Of a stretch of DNA of 64,000 nt, positions 33,020 through 46,534 are shown one piece after another. The position numbers were made by a program, and so were the translations under genes. A model generated the notes under the pieces. That model was not told the origin of the DNA, did not search any database, and worked only from the letters and a program-made list of their open reading frames with translations. The first letter of the stretch is position 1. Each line of letters starts with the position of its first letter. Source of the stretch: Sesamum alatum (Eukaryota; Streptophyta; Magnoliopsida; Lamiales; Pedaliaceae); assembly GCA_034509735.1 (NCBI GenBank), contig JACGWO010000004.1, positions 12,567,395 through 12,631,394 of the forward strand, read 5' to 3'.

Positions 33020-36000
33020 TATCATCCTTTCAAGTTCCTCATCAGTCTGTGGGGACTATTTCTTGGATAACTTGATCCCATGCCTCATTGGAAGAAATCC
33101 TCGTTTGGAGTTGTCCATTCGATATCTCTTTAGGACTTTCTCCATATACGAGTTTTGGGTGAGTCCTAACATCCTTTTAGATCTGTCCCTGACAATCTGG
33201 ATGCCTAGGATGTAGGAGGCTTCACCTAAGTCCTTCATGGAAAACTGGGTTGACAACCATGCTTTTGTGTTTCCTAACATTCTAACGTCATTACCAATGA
33301 GCAGAATGTCATCCACATAAAGCACTAGGAACATTATTGAGCTCCCACTGACCTTCTTGTATACACAAGAGTCGGATTCGTTTTTTATGAAGTCATAACC
33401 CCATATTACTTCATCAAAGCGAATGTTCCAACTTCGGGAGGCTTGTTTGAGGCCATAGATGGACTTCTGGAGACGACAGACTTTCTGTTCTTCTCCAGTG
33501 AAGGTGAAACCCTCCGGCTGATCCATATAGATCTCTTCTTCAACGAAACCGTTGGGGAAGGCCGTTTTCACATCCATCTGCCATATCTCATAGTCATACC
33601 ATGCTGCTATGGCGAGCAGAATCCGAATGGATTTAGCCATGGCTACTGGCGAGTAGGTATCCTCAAAATCGACCCCGGGTCGTTGAGTGTATCCCTTAGC
33701 TACAAGCCTAGCCTTAAAGGTTGTGACTTCTCCATCAACGCCAAGTTTGCGCTTGTAGACCCACTTACAGCCGACTGGCTTAACACCTTTCGGTGGATCT
33801 ACAAGACTCCAGACTTGGTTCTCGCTCATGGAGTCCATTTCGGCTTTCATGGCCTCAAGCCATTTCCCGGAGTCGATGTCAGACATTGCTTCTCCATACG
33901 TCTTAGGATCGTTATCCAAAAGATCGGTCGCACCTAGAAAGCCATATCTCACTGGAGGTCTGGACTCTCTAGTGGACCTACGGAGAACGGGAACGTCAGT
34001 GGTGACTGTGGGCGCTGACTGTATCGGAGCCGGCGGTTCAGGAACCGGGACTGGCTGTTCCTGAGGCTGTCCTTCATGTCTAGCATGTTGGACTTCTCGA
34101 GGTTGGTCAGCCCTTCGGCTGTTAATCCTGAATCCTCTAAGTGAGGGTTCCGCGGCCTCCTCTGATGGCTGGATTCCATCACTTGATTCCTCAAGGATCA
34201 GCTCATCAGGTCGGATATCCTCCGGGATGCCTTGCTCCAAGAATACTGCATTTCTTGAAACAAACACCTTTTGTTCCAAAGGGTCATAAAAGTAATAACC
34301 CGCAGTTTCTTTAGGGTATCCAACGAACCTGCATAAGCTAGACCTAGATTCTAACTTATCTCCCACTAACCTCTTGACGTATGCCGGGCTACCCCACACT
34401 TTCAAGTAGTTGTAGGATGCAGGCTTGCCGTGCCATATCTCATATGGTGTTTGGGTCAATGTACTAGTAGGCGCTAAATTCAACAATTTGGTCGTCGTTT
34501 CTAGTGCATAGCCCCAAAACGATAAGGGCAATTTGGTAAAACTCATCATGGACCGAACCATGTCCAACGGGGTTCGATTCCTCCTTTCAGAGACACCATT
34601 TAACTGTGGTGTTCCTGGAGGTGTCCATTCTGATATTATACCATGTTCTTTTAGATAATCTAGGAACTCCGTACTAAGGTACTCACCCCTCGGTCCGACC
34701 GAAGGATTTTAATTTTGCAGTTGGTTTGGTTCTCCACTTCAAGTCTGAATTCTTTAAACCTCTCAAGAGCTTCAGACTTGTACCTCATCAGGTAAACATA
34801 ACCATACCGCGAATGATCATCGGTGAAGGTTATGAAGTAGGAGAACCCACCTCGGGCCTGCGTCCTTAGTGGTCCACATACGTCTGTATGGACCAAGTCC
34901 AATAGACCTGTGGCAAGCCTGCTTTGCCCTACAATGGGCTTCTTGGTCATTTTCCCTCTTAGACAGGATTCACAAGTTGGTAGATCGCTCAAGTCCCCAA
35001 CCTCTAGGTTCTTTGAGTCTACCAACCTTTTTATCCTATCTTGGGATATGTGACCTAGCCTAGCGTGCCACAGTCGTGCGTTCCCGTTATTATCTAATTT
35101 CCGTTTGTGTTGTGCATTGAGGACGATATTCGTTTGTTGCAAGATATAGAGTCCGTTATGCAATGTACCAAGTAGATGAGCAATTCCACACCTCATCAAA
35201 TAAAAGCAATTTTTATTGATTCTAAACTCATAACCACTATTGTCCAACAATGGAATGGAAATGATATTTTTAATCATACTAGGTACAAAATAAACTTGCT
35301 CTAAATCTATGCTAATATTATCACTAATCACTAGAGTGGCGGATCCTACTGCTTCTGCCGAGATGGCCTTGCCATTCCCAAGCTTCAGGATCATGTCCCC
35401 GCTACCCAGTTTTCTGCTTCTTTTCAACACCCGCAAGTCATTGCAAATGTCAGCTCCACAGCCGGTATCTAATACCCAAGAGGCAGAATTAGTGACCATA
35501 TTAACCTCAATCACATATATACCTTGGTTCGAGAAGAGTTTGGGGCACTCTCTCTTCCAATGCCCTTTCTCACGGCAGTTGATACATATGTCATATGCCT
35601 TCGACTGTTGCTTGGAGACAACCTTTCCCTTTTCTTTGCCTTTCCCCTCTTTGGCAATGGGAACACTCTTAGTGTTTGTAGCTGCTTTGACGGCCTTTCC
35701 CTTCCCTTTCTTCTTCTTCCAACGTCCGGCACCCTTGCCTTTCGTATTAGAAGTCGAAGCACCTCCAAACAATACCGAAGGCGTGGACTTCTTAGTCGTT
35801 GCCTCGTATTGCACCAACATATTGATCAACTCATGAATGCCCTTCTCAAGTGCGTTCATGTTGTAGTTGACAATAAATTGGTCAAAGGAGGGTGGGGGCG
35901 ACTGAAGGATCACATCTATGTACGTTTCATTGTCGACACCTGCCTTTAGGTCCTCGAGCTTTTCCACCAGGGTAAGCATTTTAACCCCGTGCTCTTGTAC

Positions 36001-36384
36001 AGAGGATCCTTCTGTCATTTTCGTTCCAAAGAACGCCTTGGTCGCGACATACATAGTATGCCGGTCCGGGACTGCATAGCAATCCTTAAGACGAGCCATA
36101 ATGGAAGGGACATCGTCTAGCCTTTCATATTGCTTCTGAATCTCATTGGTCATCAAAGCAAGTATGACGCTATGGACCTTCCGATTATCCTTATGCCAAG
36201 TCTTGAACGTCTTATGTTCTTCTGGCGTGGATCCTTCTGGTAAGGTCCTAGGGAGAGGCTCGTCCATGACGTAGCCTTGGTTCTCGTAATCTAGGACTAT
36301 CCTGAGATTGCGCAACCAGTCGTTGTAGTTTGTTCCATTGAATTTGTTTGTCTCAAGAATGGTGGAAAGTGGGTTCTTAGACAT
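33020..36384 (-). pseudogene. A2 gag-pol, 3' truncated
   Basis: Minus strand, start at 36384 (MSKNPL). Gag, zinc knuckle (CINCREKGHWKREC), DTG protease motif (TGCGADIC) and GAG-pre-integrase are intact. One base is missing in the integrase near 34684 (GAGGGGTGAG versus GAGGCGGTGAA in A1), which breaks the frame at the SDRGGEY motif. The frame then continues open through the end of integrase and RT (YVDD at 33319-33308). TAG at 33058-33056 replaces CAG after KLSKK, and the copy ends about 36 bp later, before RNase H. Apart from those two lesions it is one of the best-preserved copies. Confidence 0.92.
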
Positions 36385-37976
36385 TTTAAAATCTACATTT
36401 TAGAAAACAGCGCGCGATCAGCAGAAAATAAAAGACGGTGGTTTCATAAAATAATTAAATGCATGGACTTTAGTCATTTAATCCTCCCACTATTTATACG
36501 AAAAGACGGTACTCTCAAACGTGATTTTTCGGGAAATCCTTTCCTAATGGGCTTGGGATCCACAGCGATTTTTCCCATACCCCGCTTTTACGATTCGCAT
36601 GGAAAAGATCCTGTGGGAGGTATTCCATACCATTCTCGTTCCACGAGATTCCCAAGATTATTGCCTCACCCTTTCACATGATCCGGAGGACTCCAAGTGA
36701 ATCATGTTAATTGGGCATTAGACCCAACCCAATCGACCGAGCCACAGACCCACTGGTACCCCCCACGACTTGTGAGACAGGTAGCAGCAGCCCATTTTTC
36801 GTTCATGACATAGTGCAGCTTCCTTTAAGTACAATAACATGCCACGACTCGTGAGACCACGCTATTGACCCAAAGCAGCTTCCTCACTATGCCATGGATT
36901 GGAAGGCATGGACAAACTCCTAGAGTTTATATCCATTTTGTCTAGGGTCTAATATTTTGACACTGGTCCAACCAATGTGAGAGTAGTAAATGACCGAGAT
37001 CTCAAACAAATAAACATCTACACATACATCCATAATGCGTAAATAAACCATCCATAGCAGTTATATGATAAATAAACAACCCATTCATCCATCATCATAA
37101 CCACATGCAAAATTAAAGCCTAGCACGCCCCTGTTGGATGATCACGAGCCCGAATCCTATGCGATCCACTGAGCCCGCAGTGGATCTATGGTCAATCTAG
37201 GGTTGGTCCTATACTATTACATGAATAGTAACCCAATCATCATGCTGATGGGCCTTGGTCTCTTTTCTCTTTCTTCACTTCATGGAAAACTCCAAGGGAC
37301 CTCCCGTCTGGGCTCTCCATGTGGTCCTTCCTTCTCTCCACCAATTACAAAAAATAGAAACCTCACTCCTAGTCTACTCTCATTACATATTAAAAAATAG
37401 AAACCCCAGCGAAAACCCGGGGGGAGTACATAAGGAGGGAGGTAGAAATGCCTTATTATTCCAAGGCAACTAGAAAGAGAGAAGGAGAAAGCAGTAAAAG
37501 AGGCACACAGGCCCAACAGAAAATAAACCATACATCCGGTCTAGGGCTCGTGATCATCCATTTCCATCCAACACACATAATCACATGATCCAATTATATA
37601 ATCACAATATACCAACAACACATGATTTTCAATCATAAATATCCAAAATAATAAATGAATATGTGCATAACGTGTGAAAAATAAAACACAAATATTGGTA
37701 ATAATATTTTCTCATTTTAGGAAAACCATTCCTCATTATTTTAAGTAAAATAATCCCGGGATTCCAAATCCAATTTATTTTACTCCTAAAATAATGTCTT
37801 TAGAAAAATAGGCATAATTGAACCAAAAAAAACGTTTTTTCAGAATTAATTCAAAATTAAAACTGAAAATAATTAAAAAATAAAAGAAAAAACACTGCTA
37901 GGGTTTTGAAACCCTAGCAGCAGCCGCCATCGCTGCCGCCGGCAGCGGCCCGCCGGCGCGCGCACAGGGCAGCAGG
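36385..37976 (-). other. A2 leader
   Basis: Untranslated leader read right to left, no gene. It carries TATAAATAG (36498-36490), the palindrome pair at 36764-36774 (CACGACTTGTG) and 36843-36853 (perfect), the hairpin at 37163-37186 with 9-bp arms, and the inner edge of the GC-rich island (about 37915-37976), where it is cut. Confidence 0.82.
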
Positions 37977-38660
37977 CTCAGCCTTGTGTATGGATGAATG
38001 TATGATCATTTAATTTCTGTTGGGTGGGGCCTGCGTGCCTCTTGTTTTTGGGACTATCATCTCCCGTATTTTTAGCCTCATGATGTTAAGGCTTGTTGTT
38101 ATTACCGATGTATTACCTTCAATTGTAATGAGAATAGATAGGATTGGTCAGGTTTTTATTTTAACAAGCATATGGAGTCGGAGACCCTAAGGTGGAGCAT
38201 CAAGGCGTGAAACAAGAGCATTACAAGGCCCATTGGAATGACAATGGGTATATTATTTTGTAATAATTTAGGACCACCCTAGACAGACCATAGACTCACT
38301 GCGGGCTCAGTGGGTCGCATAGGTTAGGCTTGTGATCATCCTAATAGGGGTATGCTATGTTTTCTGCATGCGGCGTATTTATTTATCGCTTTAAATATTT
38401 GATATTTATGCATGCTAAAACACCATAATGTGATGACGTCTCGGTCATACACAAACTCTCATTTGGTTGGACCAAATTAAATATTAGGCCCAGAACGGAC
38501 TTGGATCAAAATGATATTTTGATCTGTCCGAGCCTTCCATCCACAGAAATGTGGTGAGGAAGCTACCACTACCCAAGTGTGGTCTCATGAGTCGTGGCAC
38601 ACTTGGACTCAGGGAAAGCTGCACCATTGTTGTGAACAAAAAGACTGCGCTCGTTGTTTC
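37977..38660 (+). other. F1 leader, first part
   Basis: Leader homologous to 16910-17249 plus 26933-27280 of B1. Hairpin at 38293-38316 (GACTCACTG, loop CGGGCT, CAGTGGGTC) and one palindrome at 38586-38596 (CATGAGTCGTG, one change). No gene. Confidence 0.85.
38656..38660 (+). repeat. Target-site duplication of solo LTR A3, left
   Basis: GTTTC here and at 62962-62966. Confidence 0.9.
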
Positions 38661-40323
38661 TGAAAGAAATCGGTGGATCGTCCCGGGAATTGCGCGAATG
38701 CGGAAGCGCGATAAAATAAACATACAAAAATTAAAGCATGCTTTTAATTTAAAGGAACACGCTCAAGGGGTGTGCCCTTGAGGTTCCCGGGCGTTCGGTG
38801 TATCTCATGATCATATAACATGTAAAGAAATAATGGAGGCCATAGAGTTGAAAAAATAAAGAGGGACGAAAAATAAAACGAGACCTACCCGTTGTCGTTT
38901 TCGTCTTCAACGGCTACACGCGTTGTTCCCCGTTTTGCACCGTGATCTCGTTCTTGAGACCCTCCAAATCGTGACACACGATCCACCCACGTATCTTGCA
39001 CGTCGTGCTAGCAACGAACAAGTATTTTTGGAGAGGATAGATCAATCATACGTTATGAATTAACGGGACTAATCTTCCTTAGTTCAAATGTTCCAAGAAC
39101 AAAAGAACAAGAAATAATTTTATTGGAGAGTGAGAGAGAGAGGGGCGGACGAGATGTAGGAGAGGGGAGAGTGTGTGTTGTGTGTGTGATTTTAAGAATC
39201 ATCATCCTACAATAGTTGGAAGGTAGAGGTATTTATAGAGGAGGAGTTTAATCCTCTTTAAACTCCAACTCTAAGAACCCTAATTTGACTAGGATTTTGA
39301 CCTAGTCAAAGTCATAGTCAAACTAGTGTTTGACCTAGTCAAACAAATCCTAGCCTTCCATCTCCCATTTCCATCTCAACCGTTGATTTAAATTTAATGG
39401 AATATTTAAATCCCATTAAATATTCTAAAAGGCCAAATAAATATAATAAATAAATAAATAAATATTAATATTTATTCTAGGCCCATTAAATCAATTCCCT
39501 TAATAAATCCAATTTATTAATTTAATTCCCTTTATCAAATAGAAGGAATTAATTTCTCCAAGAAAATATAGGACCCGATTAAATCTAATTTAATCATTCC
39601 TTTACTCCAACATTTAATTCCAAATTAAATACTAAGTGTGTGTGGATAGTGTGTGACTCTTTAGGTTCACCATTCAGCTAGACTTGGTCGGATTCCTAGA
39701 ATCCGTCCGTTACCATGGGTGGCCATCTAGCAACGGTCCATGGCACTACAGACTAGGTGAAATATTGGGGGATGAACATTTAGGCTCTAAGTACACTTGT
39801 CCTTCTGTCTTCGGTCTCAACACTCGAGTCTAGGGCACGGAAAATGCAGGTACCCATTTTGGACCTAAGTGTCGGTCTGTCCTTTACTAAACGCCGCAAG
39901 GGAAACCTTCCTTCTGTTCAGTTACTGTGGCCACAGATTTTAGGGACAAGACACAGAGCATACATGAGACTCAACTGTCAATGCCTTTTGACAGGAGACA
40001 GATCCTTTCTTGGAAACTACTGTCACTCTGTGCACCCGAGCTGCACTAGACATGGCTTATGACTACTCAAGAGTATTTTGGCAGTCTCTCACCATATCTA
40101 AGATACAGACCTGATGCACAGGTAAACTCAGCAGTTACTCAAGTCAAAGGACTTGGCCTGTACCGTTGGAACTGGGAATACACGTCATACCTTGCTGACC
40201 ATACTCAAGGTCCTCCGTAAGATGGTTCCCGCGAGTCACCTCAGTCAACTGCATTCTATCATGCTGACCCACTAACACTGCTTAGACGACCTTCGTCCGC
40301 CGTCGATGAAATACGACAGCAGA
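38661..40323 (-). repeat. Solo LTR A3 (family A), 3' part
   Basis: A minus-strand family-A LTR beginning TGAAAGAAATCGG in plus orientation. Its other part is at 62637-62961; the two sum to about 1988 bp, the length of a family-A LTR. No internal element sequence flanks it, and GTTTC is duplicated at both outer ends, so it is a solo LTR. It was later split by E1. Palindrome 39925-39936; conserved box 39713-39743; TATA box 39231-39237; hairpin with TCCAA loop (plus strand) 39612-39630. Confidence 0.92.
40319..40323 (-). repeat. Target-site duplication of E1, left
   Basis: GCAGA here and at 62632-62636. Removing E1 and one GCAGA restores a family-A LTR read as GACAGCAGATGCTTAG, equivalent to 12940-12960 of A1. 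Confidence 0.93.
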
Positions 40324-42526
40324 TGAAAGAATCGGTACGGCCCGGGAACGCGGCGGAAGCGTAAAATAAAAGAAATTTAAAATGATTTCAAAGGGGTGTT
40401 CCCTTTGAATTCCCGGACGTTCGGTGTATTCAAAAGCATAATAACATACATAAAAATATGCTTGAACATGTGGCTAGAGGAGGAAACAAAAAAGGTACAA
40501 TAATTTAAATAGAAACATACCTTTTTCATTTCACATGTACAACGGCAACAAGCTTTGATTCTCTTTTCGTTCCTTTTCCGTTCACCTTAGGATTCAAATT
40601 AGAACCCCTCTAATTTGTCCACACCACAGCAATGGAAGTAAATCTAGATCTACTGCTAGGTAGAAGCTAGATCAAGGAAGAAACGAAAAACGTATTACAC
40701 TATTGATTAGTGTATATGTATTTCTCATGTTCTCATTTTGAATCCAATTCAAAAAGAACTCAAAAGAAGGAGAAAAGGCTGGAAATTTTCGTGGCTTGTA
40801 TGCAAGAGAATGCAAGTTAGGAAGATGAAAAGTGTATACATGTGTTGTGTAGTTGTAGGTAGTTTCCAAAACCACCTACACACTAATGCACAACTTATGC
40901 TCAACCTCCAACCATGTTAGCACAATATGTGGACCACCTAGCCATCATAGCAAGCCACATCATTGCTTACATGGAGCCACATCATTGCTTACATGGAGGA
41001 CTTTCAACTCCTCTTAAACTTGCATCAAACCTTTGAGCTTTGATTTCAAGTCATGGACCAGTTTTGACCGGTCTTGATTTAATCAAATTAAATCAAGTGA
41101 TACATGGATTTTAAATTAATCCAATTAATTTTAAACCTTATTGAAATCAAAAAGTTCATTTAATCCAATTAAATAAACATAAGCTCAAACACTAATTAAT
41201 TGACCCAATCAATTAATTAAACGAAACCCAATAAATTAATCCAATTAATTTAAAGGTATTGAGCCCAAAATTAATTAATCCAATTAATTAATTCTTGGGC
41301 CATCCATCCAATGGATTTTTCCAATAAATGATCCCATCATTTATATTCTCCTTGAATTAATTTAATCCAATTAAATTAATTCACTTCTTCCAGAATTAAT
41401 TCCAAATTAATTCCACTACTTCCATAGTGATTTGTGTGTGACTCTTTAGGTTCACCCTCAGCTAGACTTGGGCTTGTGTCCAACACAATTGATTAATTAA
41501 ATCCAATTTAATTAATTATTTCCGATTTACCATTAATCAGAAATGCCCGTTACCATGGGTGGCCGTCTAGCAACGGTCCATGGCACTAGAGACTAGGTGA
41601 ATGTTGGCGTGAACATTTAGGCTCCGAATTCCATATAGGTACAGTCCTTTGTCAACCATCTCCCGGCCTTTGTCTAGGGCATGGAATTGGGTGTCGGTTC
41701 CCATCCTGGACTAGGCAACTATGCTACAAACTCGAGACGCGTTTACTCTATTGATCGACCTAGGGAACCATTCCCTACTCGACCAATCGCTACGGCCGTA
41801 GACTTTAATGAGTCAAAACCATCTCAGAGCGCATAGAAGACATAGCTGTCAAATACTGACAGGGGACAGATTCTATCTTGGAATCCACCATCCTCACTAC
41901 ATACTCCGACTGCCCTGGACAAGGCTTATAATGACCATATCAAAGACATGGTCACCTCTCGCCAAATCCAAGATACAACCTTCATATGCAAGCGACTGCC
42001 ATGATTCCTCAAGTCCGAGGACTAATCCCGTACTATCGGAACCGAGAATTCCAGTCATACCGACCAAGCCTCCAAGGCTTCCATATGACGATTCTCGCGA
42101 GTCAGTTCAGTCAGTCGACTACTTTGCCAACTAACCCAATAAAAATGCATAGACGACCCACGTCTGGCACCGATGAAACTCGGCACTCACCCAGTGAATG
42201 CAATACTTAGGGCAAGTCTCTATAGGACACTCGAGGCCCAGTCTCGAGGTCCTCGAACTTGGAACGTTTCAGACCGACCCTCAAGGAGTTGGTTTCATAG
42301 CCGCCAACCTATGCGCAACTCAACTCAATGGGTTTTACCAATCGGTCTGTGGGCATTTGTTGTGACATTGAAACACCATTCAAATGTAAGTAGTAAGCAC
42401 AACAAACACATTTTGCCAATGATGAATACTTACTTTATCCAGCAGTATAATATTACTTTGATAAAGATCGACGAATAGTTCTCAGAACAATCAATCCAAT
42501 TGACTTTCTGGTCACTTATTCTAACA
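40324..42526 (-). repeat. E1 3' LTR
   Basis: 2203 bp, minus strand. The palindrome is CTACGGCCGTAG at 41790-41801, symmetric but different from the usual CTGTGGCCACAG. Conserved box 41553-41583. Hairpin AGACG/CGTCT with ACCCA loop (42151-42165) and an AT-rich inverted-repeat ladder (about 41100-41420) with TCCAA loops in plus orientation. Confidence 0.93.
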
Positions 42527-42541
42527 ATCTCCCAGTTGACC
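42527..42541 (-). other. E1 polypurine tract
   Basis: Read on the minus strand, GGTCAACTGGGAGAT precedes the 3' LTR. It has AACTGGG in place of AAGTGGG. Confidence 0.8.
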
Positions 42542-45298
42542 ACAAAGCCAATTACCCATGTTGCTCAGAGCCTTTTGAGCATGAGCAATCTACGATACCG
42601 GCTCGGTCTCGTGGGTCTACTATATTTCTCTGCCGAAGTGACACGGTCCAACCGTGTCAACGCTTCCTACCATTGCTTCCTGCAAATGGTGATTGTCTAA
42701 GAATTTTCCGTGGATCTGTGAAGAGATCTCGAGCCCAAAAGCTTTTTTCAAAGCCTAGTTGTTGGCCTCCAAGGCAACTACTGGCTCGACCGTGCTAGGC
42801 ACCACATCCATCCTATGGATGCGGTTTTCAATCCAAACCACTTTCCAGAAACGACTTCCAAAGTCGCCATACATTCGACTTTCATAATGACATGTCATGG
42901 TATCCTTCTTGAAACCTTTCCAAGCTACCACACTCACCATTAAGTCCAAATGTATATACATATTGAGACTAAACATTATTCACATGATTCTGGAAGCTAG
43001 TATCGCTATAGCCTTCTAGAATCAACCCTCCACAAAATGTGCATCAAGAACACTTCTTTAATCCTTATTCAGGTATTAAAGATATTCTCAACAGTTGTCT
43101 ACTGCCTTCTCGGCACAAGCCCAATAACAATTGTTATGCACAAAGCATACACAACATTAGGCCCAATGCACGAACAACATTCATGCTGCATAAAGCAAAG
43201 ACGTAGGGGATGTCAAACATCTAAGCTTTCTCATCAGTCTAGCGTGACTGATTCTTGAACAGCTTAACCCTTTATAAAGGAATCCAATTCCTATCATGGA
43301 GAATTGCGTGAACAACGCTCGTGTTTCATTGTTTTCTAACATCTTAAATTCATTCCAAATGAATAAGACGTTACACACAAAACACTTAGAATAAAACTAT
43401 CCTCCCACTGACCCTAAAGCCTGTTACTGATCGATTCATACTCCGTATGAATTCGTCAAAACGAATATTCCAGTTATACAAAATTTCAAACCCAGTTTGA
43501 ATTTTCATGATGGATCCAATAGCTCTAAGCCATTGATCCAAACCCGATGTCCAACATCGCTTCTCCTTGTATCTTTTCGATGATAATCCAATTGACCGAA
43601 CAGGCCCAGAAACCTTTACCTCTCAAGTAACTAAGGTATTCTGGTTCTCCCTAGGAGGATTGGAATATAATCAGTGGAATAATATTATTACAAATGATTT
43701 TTGCATTATTCCGCATTAAATCTGCACAAATCAGACACCTAGTCTAATTTGTCTCCCACTAGTCCCTTGACGTATGTGGGACCATCCCATGTACTCAAGA
43801 ATTTTGTAGGATGCAGGCTTGCCAAACCATAACCTATATGGCAACTAGATCATGACTATTAGAAAATGCCATGTTTCTCAACCTGGCAACTTTCAAGCCC
43901 ATGTCTAGAAGGTTTAAGGTAATCCAGTGATACCCCGATCGAACCAAGTCTAACAAGGTTCGATTTCTCCCTTATCAGAGACCGTTCAACCATGGTCCTT
44001 ACAGGAAGAATTCCACTGAGTGAGAATTCCATTCTCATCTGGATATTCAAGAACTCGTACTAAATACACGCCCCTTCGATCTAATCGAGAGGTTTAATTT
44101 TGCAATCAACTTGGTTCACCACTCCAAGTCTAATTCCCCGAACCTATCCAAGGTCCTTAGACTTGTGAACCCTCTTCTGGTGCTGTGTACTTAGTAACCT
44201 ACGAATGTCTAAATGGATCCAATCCGATAGACTTTTGGCAAGCCCACTTTGTCCAACAAAGAAGCCTTACAGTCTTTCCATCTCAGAGAGGACTTGTAAG
44301 CTAGTCGACTCAAATTGTCTATCGCTAGACTCTTTGAATCTTCCAACTTCCTCGTCCTTAACTAAAGGAAAAACCATCCTAGCTTATGGATGCCAAAATT
44401 CGTAAGTTTATCTTGATTATCCATTTTAATCATTTGATTTGAGTACTCATAATCCAATTATGGGATAATGTTTAAGGATAATTATGTATCCCACCTAGCA
44501 GACAAGAATAGTCATTCTTTGTCAAATAAAGTAATTTTATTGATCAAACGTATGTAATTAAAATCTGTCCAACAGTATATAAAAACATACTTCGATCATG
44601 CTAGGTTACATATTTCCTTTCAAACTCTATCCTAACATGATCACTTCTATGCTATGCCTAACTAATCCCTAGTCTTTCCAGCAATGGCCCTGCCATCGCT
44701 AAGCCTTAGGACCTGTCTAGGCTTTCTACTCATAACCATTTGTAAACCATTCGCAGATTATGATTAACTGGTATCCAATAGCAAAGAGTAGAACAATAAT
44801 CATGTTAGTACTCAATTCAAATGTACCTTCATTGGAGAGGAGCTTGGGACACTCCCTCTTCCAATGTCCCTTTTTGCGGCAGTTAATGCACACATCGTTT
44901 GGAATCTATGACTTTGACTGCCGAACCCTCTTCCTCTTTCCTTTACCTCCGCCAAGCGGTGTAACAAGATCACTCGAAGTGCTACCAGCGGCTGATGTTG
45001 TCTTAGCTTTCTTCCTCTTCCAGCGTCCGGCACCCTTGCCTTTCGCTTCTGAGGTCAAGGACTCTCCCACTAGTACCGCCGGCGCAGATTTTTCAATCAG
45101 TGCCTCGTATCGGACCAACATATTTATCAAGTCGACAGTAAATTGGTCGAAGGAGGTAGAAAGAGACTGAAGGATCACGTCGATGTACGTCTCTTTTACA
45201 AGATTAGCTTGGAGGTCTTTGAGCTTCTCCACAAGGGATAGCATCATCACTCCATGCTCTCGTACAGACGACCCTTTGGTCATCTTAGCTCCGAAGAA
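42542..45298 (-). pseudogene. E1 gag 3' part and degraded pol
   Basis: Read right to left from the D1 insertion: the rest of gag with a recognisable knuckle region (about 44900-44845), then a badly decayed protease, integrase, RT and RNase H. The YVDD equivalent (43386-43370) contains TGTGTAAC where functional copies have GTGGATGAC, the same change as in C1. The deletion joining the segment before ILGI to the KLSKK region lies at about 43275-43265, also as in C1. Only fragments of RNase H near 42950-42760 are readable. Not capable of coding. Confidence 0.88.
45294..45298 (+). repeat. Target-site duplication of D1, left
   Basis: AAGAA here and at 47621-47625, inside E1 gag; perfect match. Confidence 0.95.
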
Positions 45299-46534
45299 TG
45301 TTAGAATAGGTGACCAGAAAGTCAATGGTATTGGCTGTTCTGAGAACCATTCGTCAATCTGTGAACAAGTAATATTATGTTAATGAATGTAGTAAGGATT
45401 CATAGGCATGAGTTTGTTGTACTTACTGCTTGCATCGATACGATGTCACAACAAACGCCCACAGACTGAAATAACATTTCGGGAAATTGGAACTACGCTT
45501 GGAGGTAGGTTCATGAAATCAGTTTCACCGAATCAGTCTGAAATACTCCAAGTCAAAGGAATCTCGAGACAGGGCATCGAGAATCCATTTGAGACTTGCA
45601 CTAAGCATCTGCTGTCGTGTTTCATCGACGGGTGACGAGGATCGTCTAAGCAGTGTTAGTGGGTCGGCCTGCTGGGGAGCGGCCGACTGAGGTGACTCGC
45701 GGGAATCGTCATATAGAAGCTACTCGGGCTTGGTCGGTATGACTCGTATTCCGGTTCCGATAGTACGGGATTAGTCCTCGGACTTGAGGATCACGGCAGT
45801 CCCCTACATACTAAGGCTGTATCTTGGATCTGGTGAAATTTGACCGATTATATCACATGGTCATCATAAGCCTCGTCCAGTGCAGTCGGAGTATGTAAGA
45901 ACGGTGAATTCCAAGATAGGATCTGTCCCCTGTCAAAGGCATATGACAGCAAGATCTCCTATGCGCTCGGAGATGGTTTAGACTCACAAAGTCTATGGCC
46001 ATAGCACTTGATGTAGTGGGAAAGGATTTCCTACGTCGAGTTAAACCTATCTCGAGCATTATGCATAGTTGCCTAGTCAACGATGGGAACCGACCCCTAG
46101 ACTAAAGGCCGGGAGACAGGCGACAGTAGGACCGTACCCGTGCGTATCGAGCGTCGGTAGGACCGCACCTGCGTATAACTCGGAGCCTAAATGTTCACAC
46201 CATAAATTCACCTAGTCTCTAGTGCCATGGACCGTTGCTAGATGGCCACCCATGGTAACGGACTACTTTAGTTATGAAATAATGAAAAGTAGGTCCAAGT
46301 CTAGCTGAAAGGTGAACCTAAAGAGTCACACCTGCTACACCAAATGAAAGGGAATTAATTTGGAATTAATTCCGGGAGAAGGTTTAATTTAATGGAATTA
46401 AATTATACTTCTTGGAGATACAAGCCTCGATGTATCATTTGGAATAATCGGGCTTGAGTTCATAAATTAGATTTATGAATTTTACAAAGCATGGGCTTTC
46501 CTTTTAATTAGATTAAAAGGGTGAATTAATTAAT

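Larger units (their letters stand above)
33020..37976 (-). mobile_element. Copia element A2, truncated at both ends
   Basis: A minus-strand family-A copy holding leader (37976 down to 36385) and gag-pol (36384 down to 33020). Both LTRs are missing. Its 3' side is cut inside pol where the B1 3' LTR ends; its 5' side is cut inside the GC-rich island, where F1 leader in the opposite orientation begins. Confidence 0.88.
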
